Shown piece after piece: positions 43,521 through 55,895 of a DNA stretch of 64,000 nt. How positions within the stretch are numbered: position 1 is the first letter of the stretch; every line of letters begins with the position of its first letter. Below the pieces are notes generated by a model, which saw nothing but the letters and a program-made list of their open reading frames with translations, made no database searches and was not told the DNA's origin. Made by a program: the position numbers and the translations under genes. Source of the stretch: Nemertoderma westbladi (taxonomy: Eukaryota; Xenacoelomorpha; Nemertodermatida; Nemertodermatidae); assembly GCA_032718475.1 (NCBI GenBank), contig JAUCBJ010006277.1, forward strand, positions 1 to 64,000, read 5' to 3'.

Positions 43521-45884
43521 TCTAATTATAATGTTCATTGTCTGTTTAATTAAAGGCTTTTATTTTCGGAATATGTTGATGGAATATGTCGCAGTGAAAA
43601 TGGTTCTTTGTAGTTGTTGTTCAGCTACACTATTGATGGAGTCAATGGATTGTGATGAGCCAGATTGGGCAAGTTGCATATCCTGCAGTGCATCATTTAC
43701 AGCTGTTTTGTTTTTTTTGTTTCTGTGCTCCAGTTGGTCTATTCCAATTGAATTTTGTTTGTCTTATGGCCGGTTCGTTATGTGTGTGATTCGGATTTGG
43801 TTGAATATTTCTTACAGCTACTATATAGGTATTTATTGTATTGTAGGTATTTTGGTTACATTTCCTGTTCGATCCCACCTGGACGGCACGGCGGACGTCG
43901 TTGTCGTATTTACTAAGATGTGCCGAACGAAAATTGTAATAATATGAAATCACTCATCACCCAAAATACCAATAATAATTACAAACAAATAACTGAATTA
44001 CTTATAAATAATTAAATTCATTAATTTATTCATTATAAACAGATGATATATACGTTACCTCTAACCCACCTTAATTCTGAAGGTAAATCCAATGATTTTG
44101 ACTTGATGGTAGAATTAACAGTAAGGCATTAAATCTCAATTGTTGTAAAGATGCCTTTATAATAAACACAGATTGGTATTGTACATGTAAGTTTACCTAT
44201 TCTAATATAATATCTAGGTGTACAGTTTTATTTTTAGAGTAATCAGCTGTTATTTACTTCGATATTTACCTAATGATGTATGAATTCTGTTTGAGTCTAA
44301 CAATTATTTGCATTCTTAAATTGGACTGTGAAGGGCTTCGCAAGTCTACAGCTAATTAAATAGTTGAATATGAATATGAGAACCTATGTGACGTTAAATA
44401 GTACCGTGTAGTTTCGCTCATATTCTGTGTCATTTTCATCTTCTGTGATTGATTTGAGACATAATACAGGAAGATTCCAGTTTCAGAAAAGTTCACATTC
44501 TGAAATAAAACATTCATAAGTTTTCTATTTATGTACGTCACACTAATTATAATTTGAAAATGTCACAATCACCCAATTTATATCATCATTCATTATCCTC
44601 AGAAACGGATGTCTGATCGTAACAAATACATCTCTAACTAGACGGCTTTGGTGAAACTTGTGTTTAATCTACAAAGAATCGAATCTATTTCAACCATATA
44701 AATCATTTTTAAACTTCACAAACTTGCATATTTGCGAGATGATTTATAGTTTTTTATTTTATTTTGCCTTTGAACATTGTGAAAATTGTTGATCTGTGAT
44801 TGGTTTAAATTCCTGGGCAGTCAGTGGGATTCTCCATTGGCTGGATTTAATTTTCTATTCACAGTAAGTTAAATTGAGCAGATAGGCAAGCTATTCTTAT
44901 TGAAGGCAACCTTTCGGATAGATCTTTTTACAGAACACAGGCGAACACACACATACCCGCATAATAGTATTTATCTTAACTTAATATTTGCACAAGTAGA
45001 GATATACTTGCCTTAACATTTTAGCATCTCAGTTTTATCCTGCAAAGGTATCTTACACATCACACACTGTTCATTTTCGGTCCACCAGAGGGCGACTACG
45101 TGTTGCTACACTTAACATTTTAGTCAGAGCAGTACTTATCTTCACTTTCACTCTTTATTCTACGAAACGGCCTTACACATCACATTAATGTCCATGAGTC
45201 TACACTTAACATAGTATCAACACTAAACTTAACATGGCAACAACACTTAGCAATTGCCGCCTTACACATCACATTGAATATCCATGAGTCTACACTTAAA
45301 TATACTGTCAACTACTTTAGAGAATATGCATCATACTACTTTAGAGAATATGCATCATACTACTTTAGAGAATATAACCTGATTTAATTTACAGTATAAC
45401 ATGTGGGGCAAGCCATTAAGTAATGTGATTCGATAGCGTAGGGGTACCATTAATCAACCTGTCGGTCTGTCGTTCTGTTGAACTGTCGTGGCCAATATTT
45501 GAACATGTAGTCCGGCAGAAGTTTTTTAAATTTCCAATTTGTGTGTGGCTTTCAAGAAGCTAAGATAAAAGCAGCTAATTAGATAATGAAGTTGATTGCG
45601 GTAAAAAAAAGAAGCTTTTTTCTGCAGCCCTTTAATGGTAATTAATTATTTTCTAGTACAAGATTTAAATAATTATACTTAAAAATTATACAGTTGTAAT
45701 CCCCGTACGCCAATACATTATAGTTTTAATTAGTTCAAGAGAATTGCTTTAAGAAATGTGTTTTTAATTAAGAATGCACAGTAACTGTACCATTGAAATT
45801 AATAATAAATATTATTTATTATAAATATTAAATAATAAATATTATTACATAAATCTTACCAATATATTAAACCATGTCCTGGAA
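43521..45884. other. AT-rich spacer
   Basis: No gene recognised. A 24-bp unit (CATCATACTACTTTAGAGAATATG) is repeated about three times at 45300-45370. Repeated TTACACATCACA and CACTTAACAT words lie at 45040-45300. Confidence 0.4.
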
Positions 45885-45925
45885 TATAGTATCGTAATTC
45901 GACGCCACCCCCCCCCCCCCCCCCC
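45885..45925 (+). repeat. R1 fragment with poly(C)
   Basis: CCATGTCCTGGAATATAGTA followed by TCGTAATTCGACG and 18 C at 45908-45925, the outer end of R1. Confidence 0.7.
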
Positions 45926-46235
45926 ATGGTAGTTGTATTAACAATCACAATATTTACCTCTAGTAGAGGTTAGTTGTGTTTACAACTAGAATGTGTCTGT
46001 GATATCTTTCATTGGAGATCAAAAATTGCAATATGATAAATTGACAAGCAAATACATTTTACACAACTAATAGTTAATGGTAGTTGTATTAACAATCACA
46101 ATATTTACCTCTAGTAGAGGTTAGTTGTGTTTACAACTAGAATGTGTCTGTGATACCTTTCATTGGAGATCAAAAATTGCAATATATGATAAATTGACAA
46201 GCAAATACCCAAACACAACTAGTACTTAATAGTAG
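45926..46235. repeat. Tandem duplication, period about 151 bp
   Basis: ATGGTAGTTGTATTAACAAT begins near 45926 and near 46077. Both copies continue through CCTCTAGTAGAGG, a perfect 13-bp palindrome-like word, and GAGATCAAAAATTGCAATAT. A third partial start is near 46231. Confidence 0.85.
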
Positions 46236-46351
46236 TTGGATTCACAGTCAATCACAGTTATTCCTTACAACTCGCTGCAGAATATAGTTTTTAAACAGGA
46301 GCTAATAAACCAACAGGTTGATGTCACTTTATAGAACTGTAGATATCCTCT

Positions 46352-46423
46352 AGTAGTGAGTGTAGCTGTAGATGTTCAACCAGTTGTGCTTGTGAGTGTA
46401 GCCGAAGATGTTCAACCAGTGGT
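46352..46423. repeat. Short tandem duplication, about 36 bp
   Basis: GTGAGTGTAGC followed by AGATGTTCAACCAGT occurs twice in a row (about 46356-46385 and 46392-46421) just before the LINE-C tail. Confidence 0.75.
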
Positions 46424-47105
46424 AATGCAATGCAGCATGCCGATCCTAGTAGTAGTAGTAGTATGCTTGAGCATGTGGATGACTTCTGTTACCTGGGATC
46501 ATGGATCCGGAAGTCAGGTGAGGACCTTCGAATACGTAAGGGAAAGGCATGGGCAGCCTTGAATAGGCTTTCCAGGATTTGGAAGTCACCGAGAATTAAT
46601 CGGAAACTTAAGGTCCGATTATTTAGAGCAGCAGTAGTTCCAGTACTCCTCTACGGGAGTCCATGCTGGGCTCTAACTGCTGAGGACACCAAATCTCTGG
46701 ATGGCACATTCACAAGAATGCTACGCCGGGTTCATTGTGTCAAGTTCAATGCACACATCTCCAACCAGACACTATATAACATTGGAGGTGTCTCATTGGT
46801 TCCCCCAAGCTTGACACTAGAACAAAATCGCCTCCGCTTTGCAGGACATTGCTTTCGCCGTGAGGAGCAGCCAGTGCATAATCTTGTACTTTGGCAGCCT
46901 CATGGAGTGAATAAGCATGGTGGACAGCCCATGACTTTCTTGAGACGCATCTTAAAGGACACTGGCCTTAAAGATGCGGATGATCTAGCAAATGTCATGG
47001 GTGATAGGGAGTTGTGGCGGTGCAATTTTGTTGACAAGCCGGCACAGCATTCTTAAAAATGCAGCTGCAATGCAGCATGCCGATCCTATAGTAGTAGTAG
47101 TAGGA
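46424..47105 (+). mobile_element. LINE-C, copy 5, preceded by an isolated LINE-C tail
   Basis: A solo 3' tail (AATGCAATGCAGCATGCCGA, then TAG repeats, 46424-46462) is fused to a 5'-truncated body that starts at LEHVDDFCYLGSW. The body is open to FVDKPAQHS (stop 47056) and has its own tail with TAG repeats to about 47105. Body sequence is almost identical to copy 2. A tail-to-body junction suggests insertion into an older tail, or template switching. Confidence 0.9.
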
Positions 47106-47114
47106 CGTGGCGCT

Positions 47115-47420
47115 TTAAGTATAAAAACAGAGTTATGACTTATACTAATCACAACTAGATGGCCACAGAGTTTCGTAAATAGTGCATTCTTTAGGAGATG
47201 CTTTATTAACCTTCACACTACTTCACACGACTTTACACTACTTCGCACTGATTTGCCGACCGTCACTGAATTTGATCATATATAAGGAGGATCGCAACTG
47301 ACACATGTAGGGATTATGAAATAGCATTTAATTCACACAAAAACCACTATAATTTAAGTCGCAGTTGCTACTGGTAAACATGTTCCTCTTACCTCAGTAA
47401 TCAATAAGATTGAGGGGTTT
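47115..47420. repeat. Dispersed repeat R2, copy 2
   Basis: Imperfect match to 16945-17230 in the same orientation. It lies immediately after the LINE-C tail, so LINE-C copy 5 inserted beside or into R2. Confidence 0.6.
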
Positions 47421-47999
47421 ATGATTATTTATCGGTATTCTCCAAATATAACATCAACATCCATTAATATAACAACAATTAATACTATAAACAGAAGTAA
47501 AATAATGCGGTGAACAGTCAGTATGTGTTACTTATGCAGTTATGAAATGTTATGAGCGATGAGAAATGTTAATAGATTTACGTTCTTATAACCAAGGCCA
47601 TCTGATGTTCCTAGGCCAAAGTCTGAAACTTCCGTACAGAAGCACATAATTCTGAGTTGGTTCTGATTCTCAGAAAAATAGTAAACAAAGACCATAATGC
47701 ATTGCGCGAGTTTCCATAGGTTTCTGTTAGCCATAAAGTGAAAATTGCTCTGATTGGCTGAATAAGACAGAACAAAGAACTTCCACGTACACAAAGAATC
47801 AGCTGACAGATTTCGTCATCTTGGTTCTAATTCCTTCCCGTCGCGTAGTTGGATAATTTTAGGGCTATTTTAGAGTATTCTGCGCATTGCGTAAAAATGA
47901 CTTGTTATGTCCGCAAAAGCTTTTACAAGATAAGTGACGAATCCCGTTCGGCATTTGAAAGATAATCATCGATCTGAACCTTAGGTAACTAGATTGATA
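47421..47999. other. Spacer upstream of the recombinase-like gene
   Basis: No gene recognised; no clear promoter signals. Confidence 0.3.
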
Positions 48000-50006
48000 T
48001 ATCTCGACAAAGACTTGGATCTAAAGAAAATCCAACGAAATCGAAACTCATCTGAAAATGCACAATACGAAGCTCGAACTACACTTGTGAACTATATTCG
48101 AAATAAGGGAAACTTTCAGCACAATAAATCAGTTATATGAAAGAGATATGGAGAACTTAAGGTGGTCCGTCGAAATTTACAAGGAAATGATTTACATGAT
48201 CTGGGTGTTTGTTTGTGGTGTTTTGGTATGTATAAAAAGTCTTTGCTAGGTAAACATGGAAAGGTTTGCCAATTGAGACATTGTACTTCACAGGTTCGTG
48301 GAATCACAGCATCTAGTAATATGCTTCTGCTCCCTGATTCCTATACATTAGATGGACCCACCATGCCATCGAATTTGAAATCTCTATTAGGGAAAATGCG
48401 TGAAGACGATGTAACCATGTGTGTTAAAGGCGATTTAAATATATTACGTTTGGGTGCGTGGCTTCTGGAATCAATGAATGATGCTAAAGATTCAGATGAA
48501 GACATTCGGCAATCTCTTCGACAACTTGCTTGGTTACTTAATATAATGCGCGACAAACATGGAGGAAATATTTCGGCGAATGATATAATAAATCCAAAAC
48601 AGTTTGACAATGTTGTGCAGGCAACAAAAACCTTGAATAATGCAACTCAACTCAAGGTTGGTTATGTTCTTCGGAAATTGGCTAATTTAATCAGGTGTGA
48701 AGCCATTAAATCGCAGAATGCAGAAATTGAAGCACTGGTAAACAACTTCATGCGACTGTACGACTTAGAGTGGCATGTCAAAATCTCATCTTTTTCTTTG
48801 TATAGAATGAAGAAAGCCCGTTTTAATAAAGTTGATGAACTTCCACTTACAGAGGATATCGTTTCATTACACAATTAGATTAATGTAAAGATAGAATCAA
48901 TATTGTTAATGGAACCTTCAGAACGGGATAGACGGAACACTCAGCTTGTTACAATGGGACACTTGTTGTTGTTTAATGGTAAGATAATTAAAGAAGTAAT
49001 GAACCTAAAGTGCGGTGTTGTAAAAGCTGGGTTAAATATAGATATTACAGCCCAAACCACAAGCGAAGTAATGGATTCGTTGACAGACATTGAGAAGCAA
49101 TTGGCCAAACGGGTTGGCCTTATTGTGACCAGAGGTAAGGCCTATAATGAAGTACCCATATTGGTACTTCCTGAAGTTCGGGTATTACTTAACTATTTAT
49201 GTCTTGATTTAGAAGAGGATGGTCTTCTTTTTCAATCGAAAGGGGAAAATCCTCTGAGAGGGGACAAAGCTTTAGACCAGTTGGCTAATATGGCAGGGTG
49301 CCAACATCCACATCTTATTCGGTCAATTCCATTGAGGAAATACTGTGCCACAGTGTGCCAAATAATTAATCTTAATAAATCTGAAAAGGAATGGTTGTCA
49401 CACCATTTGGGTCACTCCTTAGATGTGCACGCAAAATTTTACAGATTGCATGATGATATGATTGAAGTAAGCCAAGTCTCGAAGCTGATGTTAGCGATAA
49501 GCCAAGGGAAAGTGGCAGAATTACGTGGTAAATCCCTGTCAGATATCCAAATAAGCCTACCATCCATTTGTGAAGAAGAACACCAAGAAGAGGGAGGTAT
49601 TGATGATCTCAATGAGGGTCGGGATATCATAGATGATGAAGTCACAGAAAGAAGTTCTTTTCAAGAAGATTTAGAAGAACTGGAGGAATTGAATCAAAAC
49701 GAATTAGATTCGCCCAAACCAAAGAACAAAGAAAGGAAAGAAACAAAGAAACAAAGAAAGGATAAGTCAGTACCATCCCCTTCCCAGAAAAAGACGGCTG
49801 ATCATGGAAATAAAAAAGTTGCATGGAATAAGGAACAAGCAGCAATTATGGGAAGATATTTCGCCAGCCATATTGCTTGTAATAAAGTCCCAGGAAAGGA
49901 TGACATTACTGCATTTCAAGCAGAATACACAGAATTTAGTAGGTTTGCATGGCAGAAGATTAAATGGAAAATATATAATTTCATTCAACGAGGACGCAAT
50001 TCATAA
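48000..50006 (+). pseudogene. Tyrosine-recombinase-like protein with N-terminal zinc finger and C-terminal Myb-like domain, two in-frame stops
   Basis: One reading frame, no frameshifts, broken by TGA (48138-48140) and TAG (48876-48878). Order: basic start (IQRNRNSSENAQYEARTTLV, NYIRNKGNFQHN); a C-x2-C-x11-H-x3-C finger (CLWCFGMYKKSLLGKHGKVC); a helical core-binding-like region; after the TAG a tyrosine-recombinase catalytic part with GKAYNEVPILVLPE, SIPLRKYCATVCQII (HxxR box, His not kept), LSHHLGHSLDVHAKFYR (LGH box and Tyr); an acidic then lysine-rich linker; and a final WNKEQAAIMGRYF...VPGKDD...WQKIKWKIYNFI segment resembling a Myb-like tail. The first catalytic Arg expected near LLLFNGKIIKEV is not obvious. 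YR transposases (Crypton-like) and related host proteins are known; this is either a recent pseudogene of such a gene or a transposase relic. Confidence 0.65.
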
Positions 50007-52147
50007 ACGGAGAGCACACTTAATGAAACGTGAACACCTTAATATTTACTGTCCAATATTATAATGCATGATAGCCGGCAAGCAGCTCTGTTGTATATTA
50101 CAACGGATGGATGGTAGACTATACTGTACCGAAAGCAATAATAACATTCTAACTATTTATTATATTATCGTACACACAATATTTCAAGAAGTAACTTATG
50201 TGTAGAGTATTTTGCAGCACTTTTTTTTATATAACAGCAGCCCCATGGAATTTTTTTATTCCAAAATTACAAGTTTTAAAAAACGACTGCTAACGTGAAA
50301 CTGCATATAAAACATTTAGTTGTCATAAATATTGTGATATTTATGGTTCACGTTCTTAAATTTAGTAAAATATGAACTGAAGTTAGAATTCCAACTGACG
50401 TCAGAATATGAACTGAGGCTGAGAATTTGAGTTAGAAAACTCTATTCTTTAACAGCTTTTCATTGCCTAAAAAAACAATATTTGCATGATTCAGTTATTG
50501 AAACTATTTACCGTATGAAATAAATGTAAGTGCAAATTATATTTAAATTAACCTAATATGATGTTAGTAAGGTATTTTATAATTACACCAAAATCGCTAA
50601 ATAAATGTGAACATTTTGGAATTAAATTTATATTCCACCATGTGTACTGAAGTTGATGTTTCTTTTATGTTATTACATTTTTGTTGGTTATGCTACCGAA
50701 AAACAGGTATATTAACCTGTAAGAGAAAGGTTGACGTATTATAAGAAGATTTTTGCTGTTTTTTTACCGGAATACAAATAATTTTTGAAACAAATCCACA
50801 TATATTTCATTTTTATTTCAATATTTCAGTTACCTATATAGAATGTTAGGTGTAGGTAATTTAAAAGTATTCTTCTACGTCACCTTATTTGGTTTTACCT
50901 TTCTTAAGACACCACACAAAGTTATTTACTTCTCATAACATCCAACAATATTATTTACTTTCCTTAACATCCAACACATTTAATACTTTTCTTAACATAA
51001 AACACAGGGGTATTTATCTTAACATAAAACTTGTGCAACTTATCTTAACACCACACAGGCACACCTACACACACATAATTTTTTGTAAATCTGCTAGGTG
51101 GCGTACGCTATTTTTCACACAACTTGTCAAACCATACTTTTGTTCACGAAAAATAATATTCGTTATAGAGATTCCCGATTCCAAAAATCTCATTTTAAAC
51201 TAATGTTAGCACAAGTCGTGAAGTGTAGTAATTTGTGAAGAGAAGTGTTGTAAATTCCTGTAAATTGTTAGCAGAAGTATTATTTCCCAAGAGCAGTAGA
51301 ACATACACGAACACACTCCAAAAACTGCCGAACATGTCAAAAACATGCCGAACACAGTCGAAAATAGAAAGAGCACAAAAAAATAAGACCGGGTACCAAA
51401 TTTCAGAAAAAATAGCCACGCTTTGCTTTTCTATAAGAATATTCCCGAAATTATTGAATAAAATTGTCGCGAAATTAAATATTCATTTCTTACCAGATCA
51501 GGCCTAGCCTAAGCCGACAACTAATAATTTAACATAGTAGTAGGCCTAAGTTAAGTGTGGTTAGCACCGGGACAGAGATCGGGACAGAGGTACCTGCCAG
51601 GGTAGGTACGCCAGCTCTTTATATATCTTTGTAGGCAGGTTGGTACCGGTACCAGTTACCTATGTTCTACCGACGTGTTGTACCGTACATCATGCTGTCA
51701 TGTACAGTACGTACGGTAACGGGCCTAACTTCCTAATTCATATCCTCAGCAATCAGTCCCAGGCCAAATTATTCCAGTAGACAGGCAAAGAGTTACATGG
51801 ATTTACCTTAAAAATAACTTACCAGTTTACTGTACTTATATTACATCATGTAAATTATATAAATTTCCACAGCTGTTCCTAAGCCAAAACAATGTAACTC
51901 GCATGAGATAGAGATACATGGTGTACGCTTATAGTTACATGGAGTGTCATTATCACATTAGGGTTACATGGTTCTGCCTTAACAAATTCATATAATGCAG
52001 TTACATTTTACACCCCTTTTTAACCCCTTTAGAGGTTAGATGCACTCTATTAAGTTCTACCATCAGATAGAAATCGACGTAAGCTTTAAAATGATACCAA
52101 TATCTCATTTTCGTCAAAATTCAAGTTACATGGGTCTGCCTTAGGAC
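50007..52147. other. AT-rich spacer
   Basis: No gene recognised. 50900-51080 has repeated CTTAACAT and ACACAC words like those at 45040-45300. Confidence 0.4.
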
Positions 52148-52325
52148 GGCAGAGTAGTCTTCTGTAGCAACCATCAATTCGTTAAGTGAATTCCATTAAT
52201 TCTAAGACAGACATACATCCGACAGGTGGACAGACTACATTCCACCAAATATTAAAACTGACCTCTTAAATGAAGTCAGCGAGCGACCCCGAAAACCCCC
52301 ATAAATATAACTTTTGCTTGGTGGT
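52148..52325. repeat. LINE-A scrap joined to a minisatellite-like unit
   Basis: AGTAGTCTTCTGTAGCAACC then ATCAATTCGTTAAGTGAA (52148-52190) matches LINE-A near 3656-3710. It is followed by a decayed unit of the 6030-6650 type: GACAGACATACATCC, AAAACTGACC, AAATGAAGTC, CCCCGAAAACCCCCATA. Confidence 0.6.
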
Positions 52326-52865
52326 GTGCTTCCTTCATGTCAGACACTATTAACCACTTAGACCCCATCAGGGGTCTAATCATTGCGCGGAAAGTTTTGA
52401 TCTTTGAAGGCTATTATTATCTCAGAATGACATTTTTTTGCACGAAAAATACTACCCCACCGCCATTTCTTAACAGTTTTTTTTCCATTTTTGCTTTATA
52501 TGATAGGTTAATTTTCATAACCTTCAATAATTTTCACGCACTTTTATTAAAATTACAAAAAACATGGGTTTTTCCAGATTTTTTATCAGAAATGGAAAAC
52601 GAAAATACAAAAATTGCGTGAAAAATATGATGAAAATGAACATGCTGGTTCCAAAAAATGTGGTATCGGAAAATAAAAATTGAAAATAACGGAAGAATAG
52701 TCTTTTAGTGAAATTTCGCAGGCTGCAAGGGGGCGCCAAAATTGTTTTTTCAAATTTCTATGTACTTTCGAAGATTCTCTTTTCGATGGTATATATCGTT
52801 TTTCTACCACATTGGAGACCATGTGCAAAATATGAAAAAACCGTAAGGTGGAGGTGGTTACCCCA
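52326..52865. other. AT-rich spacer
   Basis: No gene recognised. Confidence 0.35.
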
Positions 52866-53295
52866 CCCCCCCCCCCCCCCCCCCCCCCCCCTTATCAGCA
52901 CATAGTACATTTAAGCCTACTACTGTACAAGAACATGGCTGCGCGCGACAAGCAGTCTTTCTGACGGGCACATGTAATTATTGCTAGAGAATCTTTGCAC
53001 ATAATTATTGTCGGTGGGAGTTTTGAAAGTGGCGACATCAACAATAATACCGGTAGTTGGGGCGGGGGGGGGGGGGGGGGGGCGTGCGGGCAGGGGCGAG
53101 TTCCGAAAGTAAACGACGAGCCGGTATTTGGGGCGGGGGCGAGTTCCGAAAGTAAACGACGAGCCGGTAGTTGGGGCGGGGGGGGGGGGGGGGGGCGTGC
53201 GGGCGGGGGCGAGTTCCGAAAGTAAACGACGAGCCGGTATTTGGGGCGGGGGCGAGTTCCGAAAGTAAACGACGAGCCGGTAGTTGGGGCGGGTC
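52866..53295. repeat. Poly(C) run and poly(G)-bearing minisatellite
   Basis: 26 C at 52866-52891. After a unique 150-bp stretch, four copies of GAGTTCCGAAAGTAAACGAC followed by GAGCCGGTA start at about 53098, 53141, 53211 and 53253. Alternate spacers are short (GTATTTGGGGCGGGGGC) or hold 18-19 G (53064-53082, 53178-53195), giving a higher-order period of about 113 bp. Confidence 0.85.
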
Positions 53296-54290
53296 TCTTC
53301 AAGTTGAAACTTGTGAGATATGTACTGGGATTACGTCTTTGTGCGGACGGTAATCGATCAGCAGTTCTCCATTCTGGCACTGGAGGCGGATGGAGAGATG
53401 TAATGAAAGTAATAAGCTTTCCTAGTTCGTTAATCTTAATCTGTTTAAGCTGAATCTTGGCTTGGCATATACTGGAGGCCTATGTACTAGACCACATGCT
53501 CTGTGTCTTTGTGAGGAGGTTGATCGGCCAGCAGTTCTCCAGTCTACCGCTAGATGATACATGCGCTATACGTAACATGTCAACCTCTCTTATCTGTCAT
53601 AAACTTATAGTTTGAAAGAACCTGTAAAACATAATGCATATTTGACCTTGTATATTATTATGGGGAAATTGTTTTTGAAAAATAATAATAGACAAAGACA
53701 TATGCTATTGTTTGTCATTTATGAGAATTGTATTGTAATACTGTAATTAATTTTATGTTATTGGGGGAGGGTAAAAGGAATGGTCAAATCGCAAATCATT
53801 AGGTTATCATTAGCAAAGGATCTGAAAATTATTTTAAAGCTTCTCTGAACGTTAAAAAAGTATCCATGCAATGTGAAGACAAACCCAAGTAGTGATAATG
53901 AAAAATCATACATATTATAATTATTGTAGTGATTTGTTTAAAAGAGGCAGCTTCCAAGCCGTCATAAAGTATAGGCCATGCCATGCAGCCGGAATTTTCT
54001 AGCTGACCGGCCTTCGTAGCCTTGGCCTTCGCCATTTTCGCATTGGTAGCTCAGAATAGAGCAATTATTGGACATTGCAAAAATAAGTCATAGTAGTAGT
54101 AGTGAACGGTTTACTGGCCCGTTCAGCCTTTAATTTTCGCCAAAATCATATTTTGCACACTACAGTATAGCGTAATAGTAATGTATTACGATCGCAACAA
54201 ACAGCAATATTAATATACTCAGTATATTTTTGCACAAACTAAGTAAATATAAAAGTAAATAACACTTACTAATATTATTATTTCTAATTT
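53296..54290. other. Unassigned spacer
   Basis: A loose duplication of a roughly 70-bp sequence with GATCAGCAGTTCTCCATTCT / GATCGGCCAGCAGTTCTCCA lies at about 53320-53395 and 53480-53560. No gene recognised. Confidence 0.4.
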
Positions 54291-54295
54291 ATTAA

Positions 54296-54643
54296 TTAAT
54301 TATTCGAATAAACTTTTAATACTGCTTCAATAAATTTACATAGTAGTACCGGTGCACTGTACGTTTCTTTAAACAAGTCTATCAAACTATTATATTTTAG
54401 TCCGTATTCTATTCGTATATCATCCGTCAGGTGACAAAATAATAGTACGTGAGGCTCGTCTTGTATTAGGTTTGTGTTACAGCAGCAGATACGTTGCTCA
54501 GGAGGGATGCGACTCCAACGACCCGTTTCAACCTTAAGTCTGTGGGACATTAGACGCAATTTAGTGAAATGTTTTCTGTTGTGGTCGGGGATCAGCGGAT
54601 TTAAACAGGAGTAAATGGGGTGTGGTTCCAAGTCGGGGTTCAT
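54296..54643 (-). pseudogene. LINE-E C-terminal zinc-binding-like region
   Basis: HNRKHFTKLRLMSHRLKVE, then PEQRICCCNTNLIQDEPHVL and LFCHLTDD. The pattern C-x-C...H-x4-C is common near the end of LINE ORF2. Displaced from the RT frame by the lesions near 54650-54734. Confidence 0.7.
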
Positions 54644-54667
54644 TGTTGAATAAATTTAACTATCTAT

Positions 54668-55795
54668 TTAACTAAATCTGACTAAATTTAATACGTACAG
54701 AACTACAGTAGTTCTGTACGTATTAAATTTAGTCGCTGTCATTGGCTTATTTATTATCTTCGTTCTAACAGTATCTAGAGGGTCCTTATTATTATAGTCG
54801 AGGGATTCCATTAGTAATTTATAACCAGGGGTGTTATTCATATTGCACATATTAAAAACCTTAACTATGGGTATTTCATTGTCACATAATAATAATAGTT
54901 GTTTCACATAACGTTTACGAGCTGTTAAAATCCAGTGTTTCAATGGCGGGATACCTGATTCTATTAAACATATATCTATTGGGGTTTGTGTACGCACAGA
55001 AAGTAATATCCTAACTAGTCTATTATATAGCTTCTCAATATTTCTCAAATTATTACTTAACCATGACTCAGAACCATATAAAAGAGCGCTAACTACACAA
55101 GCATCAAAAACTCGTCTCTTTAATGCAAAAGGTATTTCGGAATTTCTCATACAAAATATGGTAAATTTATTTACAATGTGCTCGCATTTGATTTCATGTA
55201 GCTTTAATACTGTAGAAATTCTACCATCTGCTGAAAATATAGACCCTAAATATACATAAGATTCACATACACGAATAGTAAAAATATCCATCTGAAACGG
55301 TAATCTATCTGAGTTATTCCCATTTATTACAAAAAATTTACTTTTCTTTTCATTTACTACCATCCCTGAAATTCTACAAAATTCTGCCAACCGTTTTAAT
55401 TTAATTACACTTATATCTCGAGTTGTTGAAAGAATTACTGTATCATCCATAAACAGGAGAGCCACTAATCCCCCCAAAAAGCCATCTTGTCGGACTGCAT
55501 CTTTTAACATTCTAATTAGTCTGTTAAGATATAAGCAAAATAGCAGTCCGCTAGTCGGAGCACCTTGCCTTACTCCTATCGCTGTAAAAATCACTGTTGA
55601 TTTCAGTATTGATTTTGTCCCAGAATACAGGGCCTTTATTATTGATAACATTACAGCTCCGCATCCCAGTAGTTTGAGTTCCGCTATTAATTTTTGTCTC
55701 GGTACCCGATCATAGGCTTTGCTATACTCAATGAATATTATAAACAATTTGCACTTTTTAAACTTAGCGAAGTCTATCAAAAGGCGTAGACTCAT
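54668..55795 (-). pseudogene. LINE-E RT domain
   Basis: A 375-codon frame. Motif A reads LFIIFIEYSKAYDRVPRQK, where Asp is expected at the Glu after FI. Motif B reads AIGVRQGAPTSGLLFCLYL. Motif C reads ALLFMDDTVILSTTRD (MDD rather than ADD). Then come CESYVYLGSIFSADGR and ACVVSALLYGSESWLSNN of the thumb. The Asp-to-Glu change would be expected to cripple catalysis. The frame runs into the palindrome and stops. Confidence 0.9.
54680..54734. repeat. Perfect 27-bp inverted repeat with 1-nt centre
   Basis: 54680-54706 and 54708-54734 are exact reverse complements around a single A. It begins GACTAAATTTAATACGTACA and is centred on GAACTACAGTAGTTC. It sits inside the LINE-E coding sequence and looks like a one-arm inverted duplication that broke the frame. 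Confidence 0.95.
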
Positions 55796-55895
55796 TATCT
55801 GTTCCAGACAACCTCTATTTTTTTGCGCTCCCGCTTGGCATTTATCTATATTAACCCATACCCTTAAACGATTGTATAAAAGTATATCAAATAAC

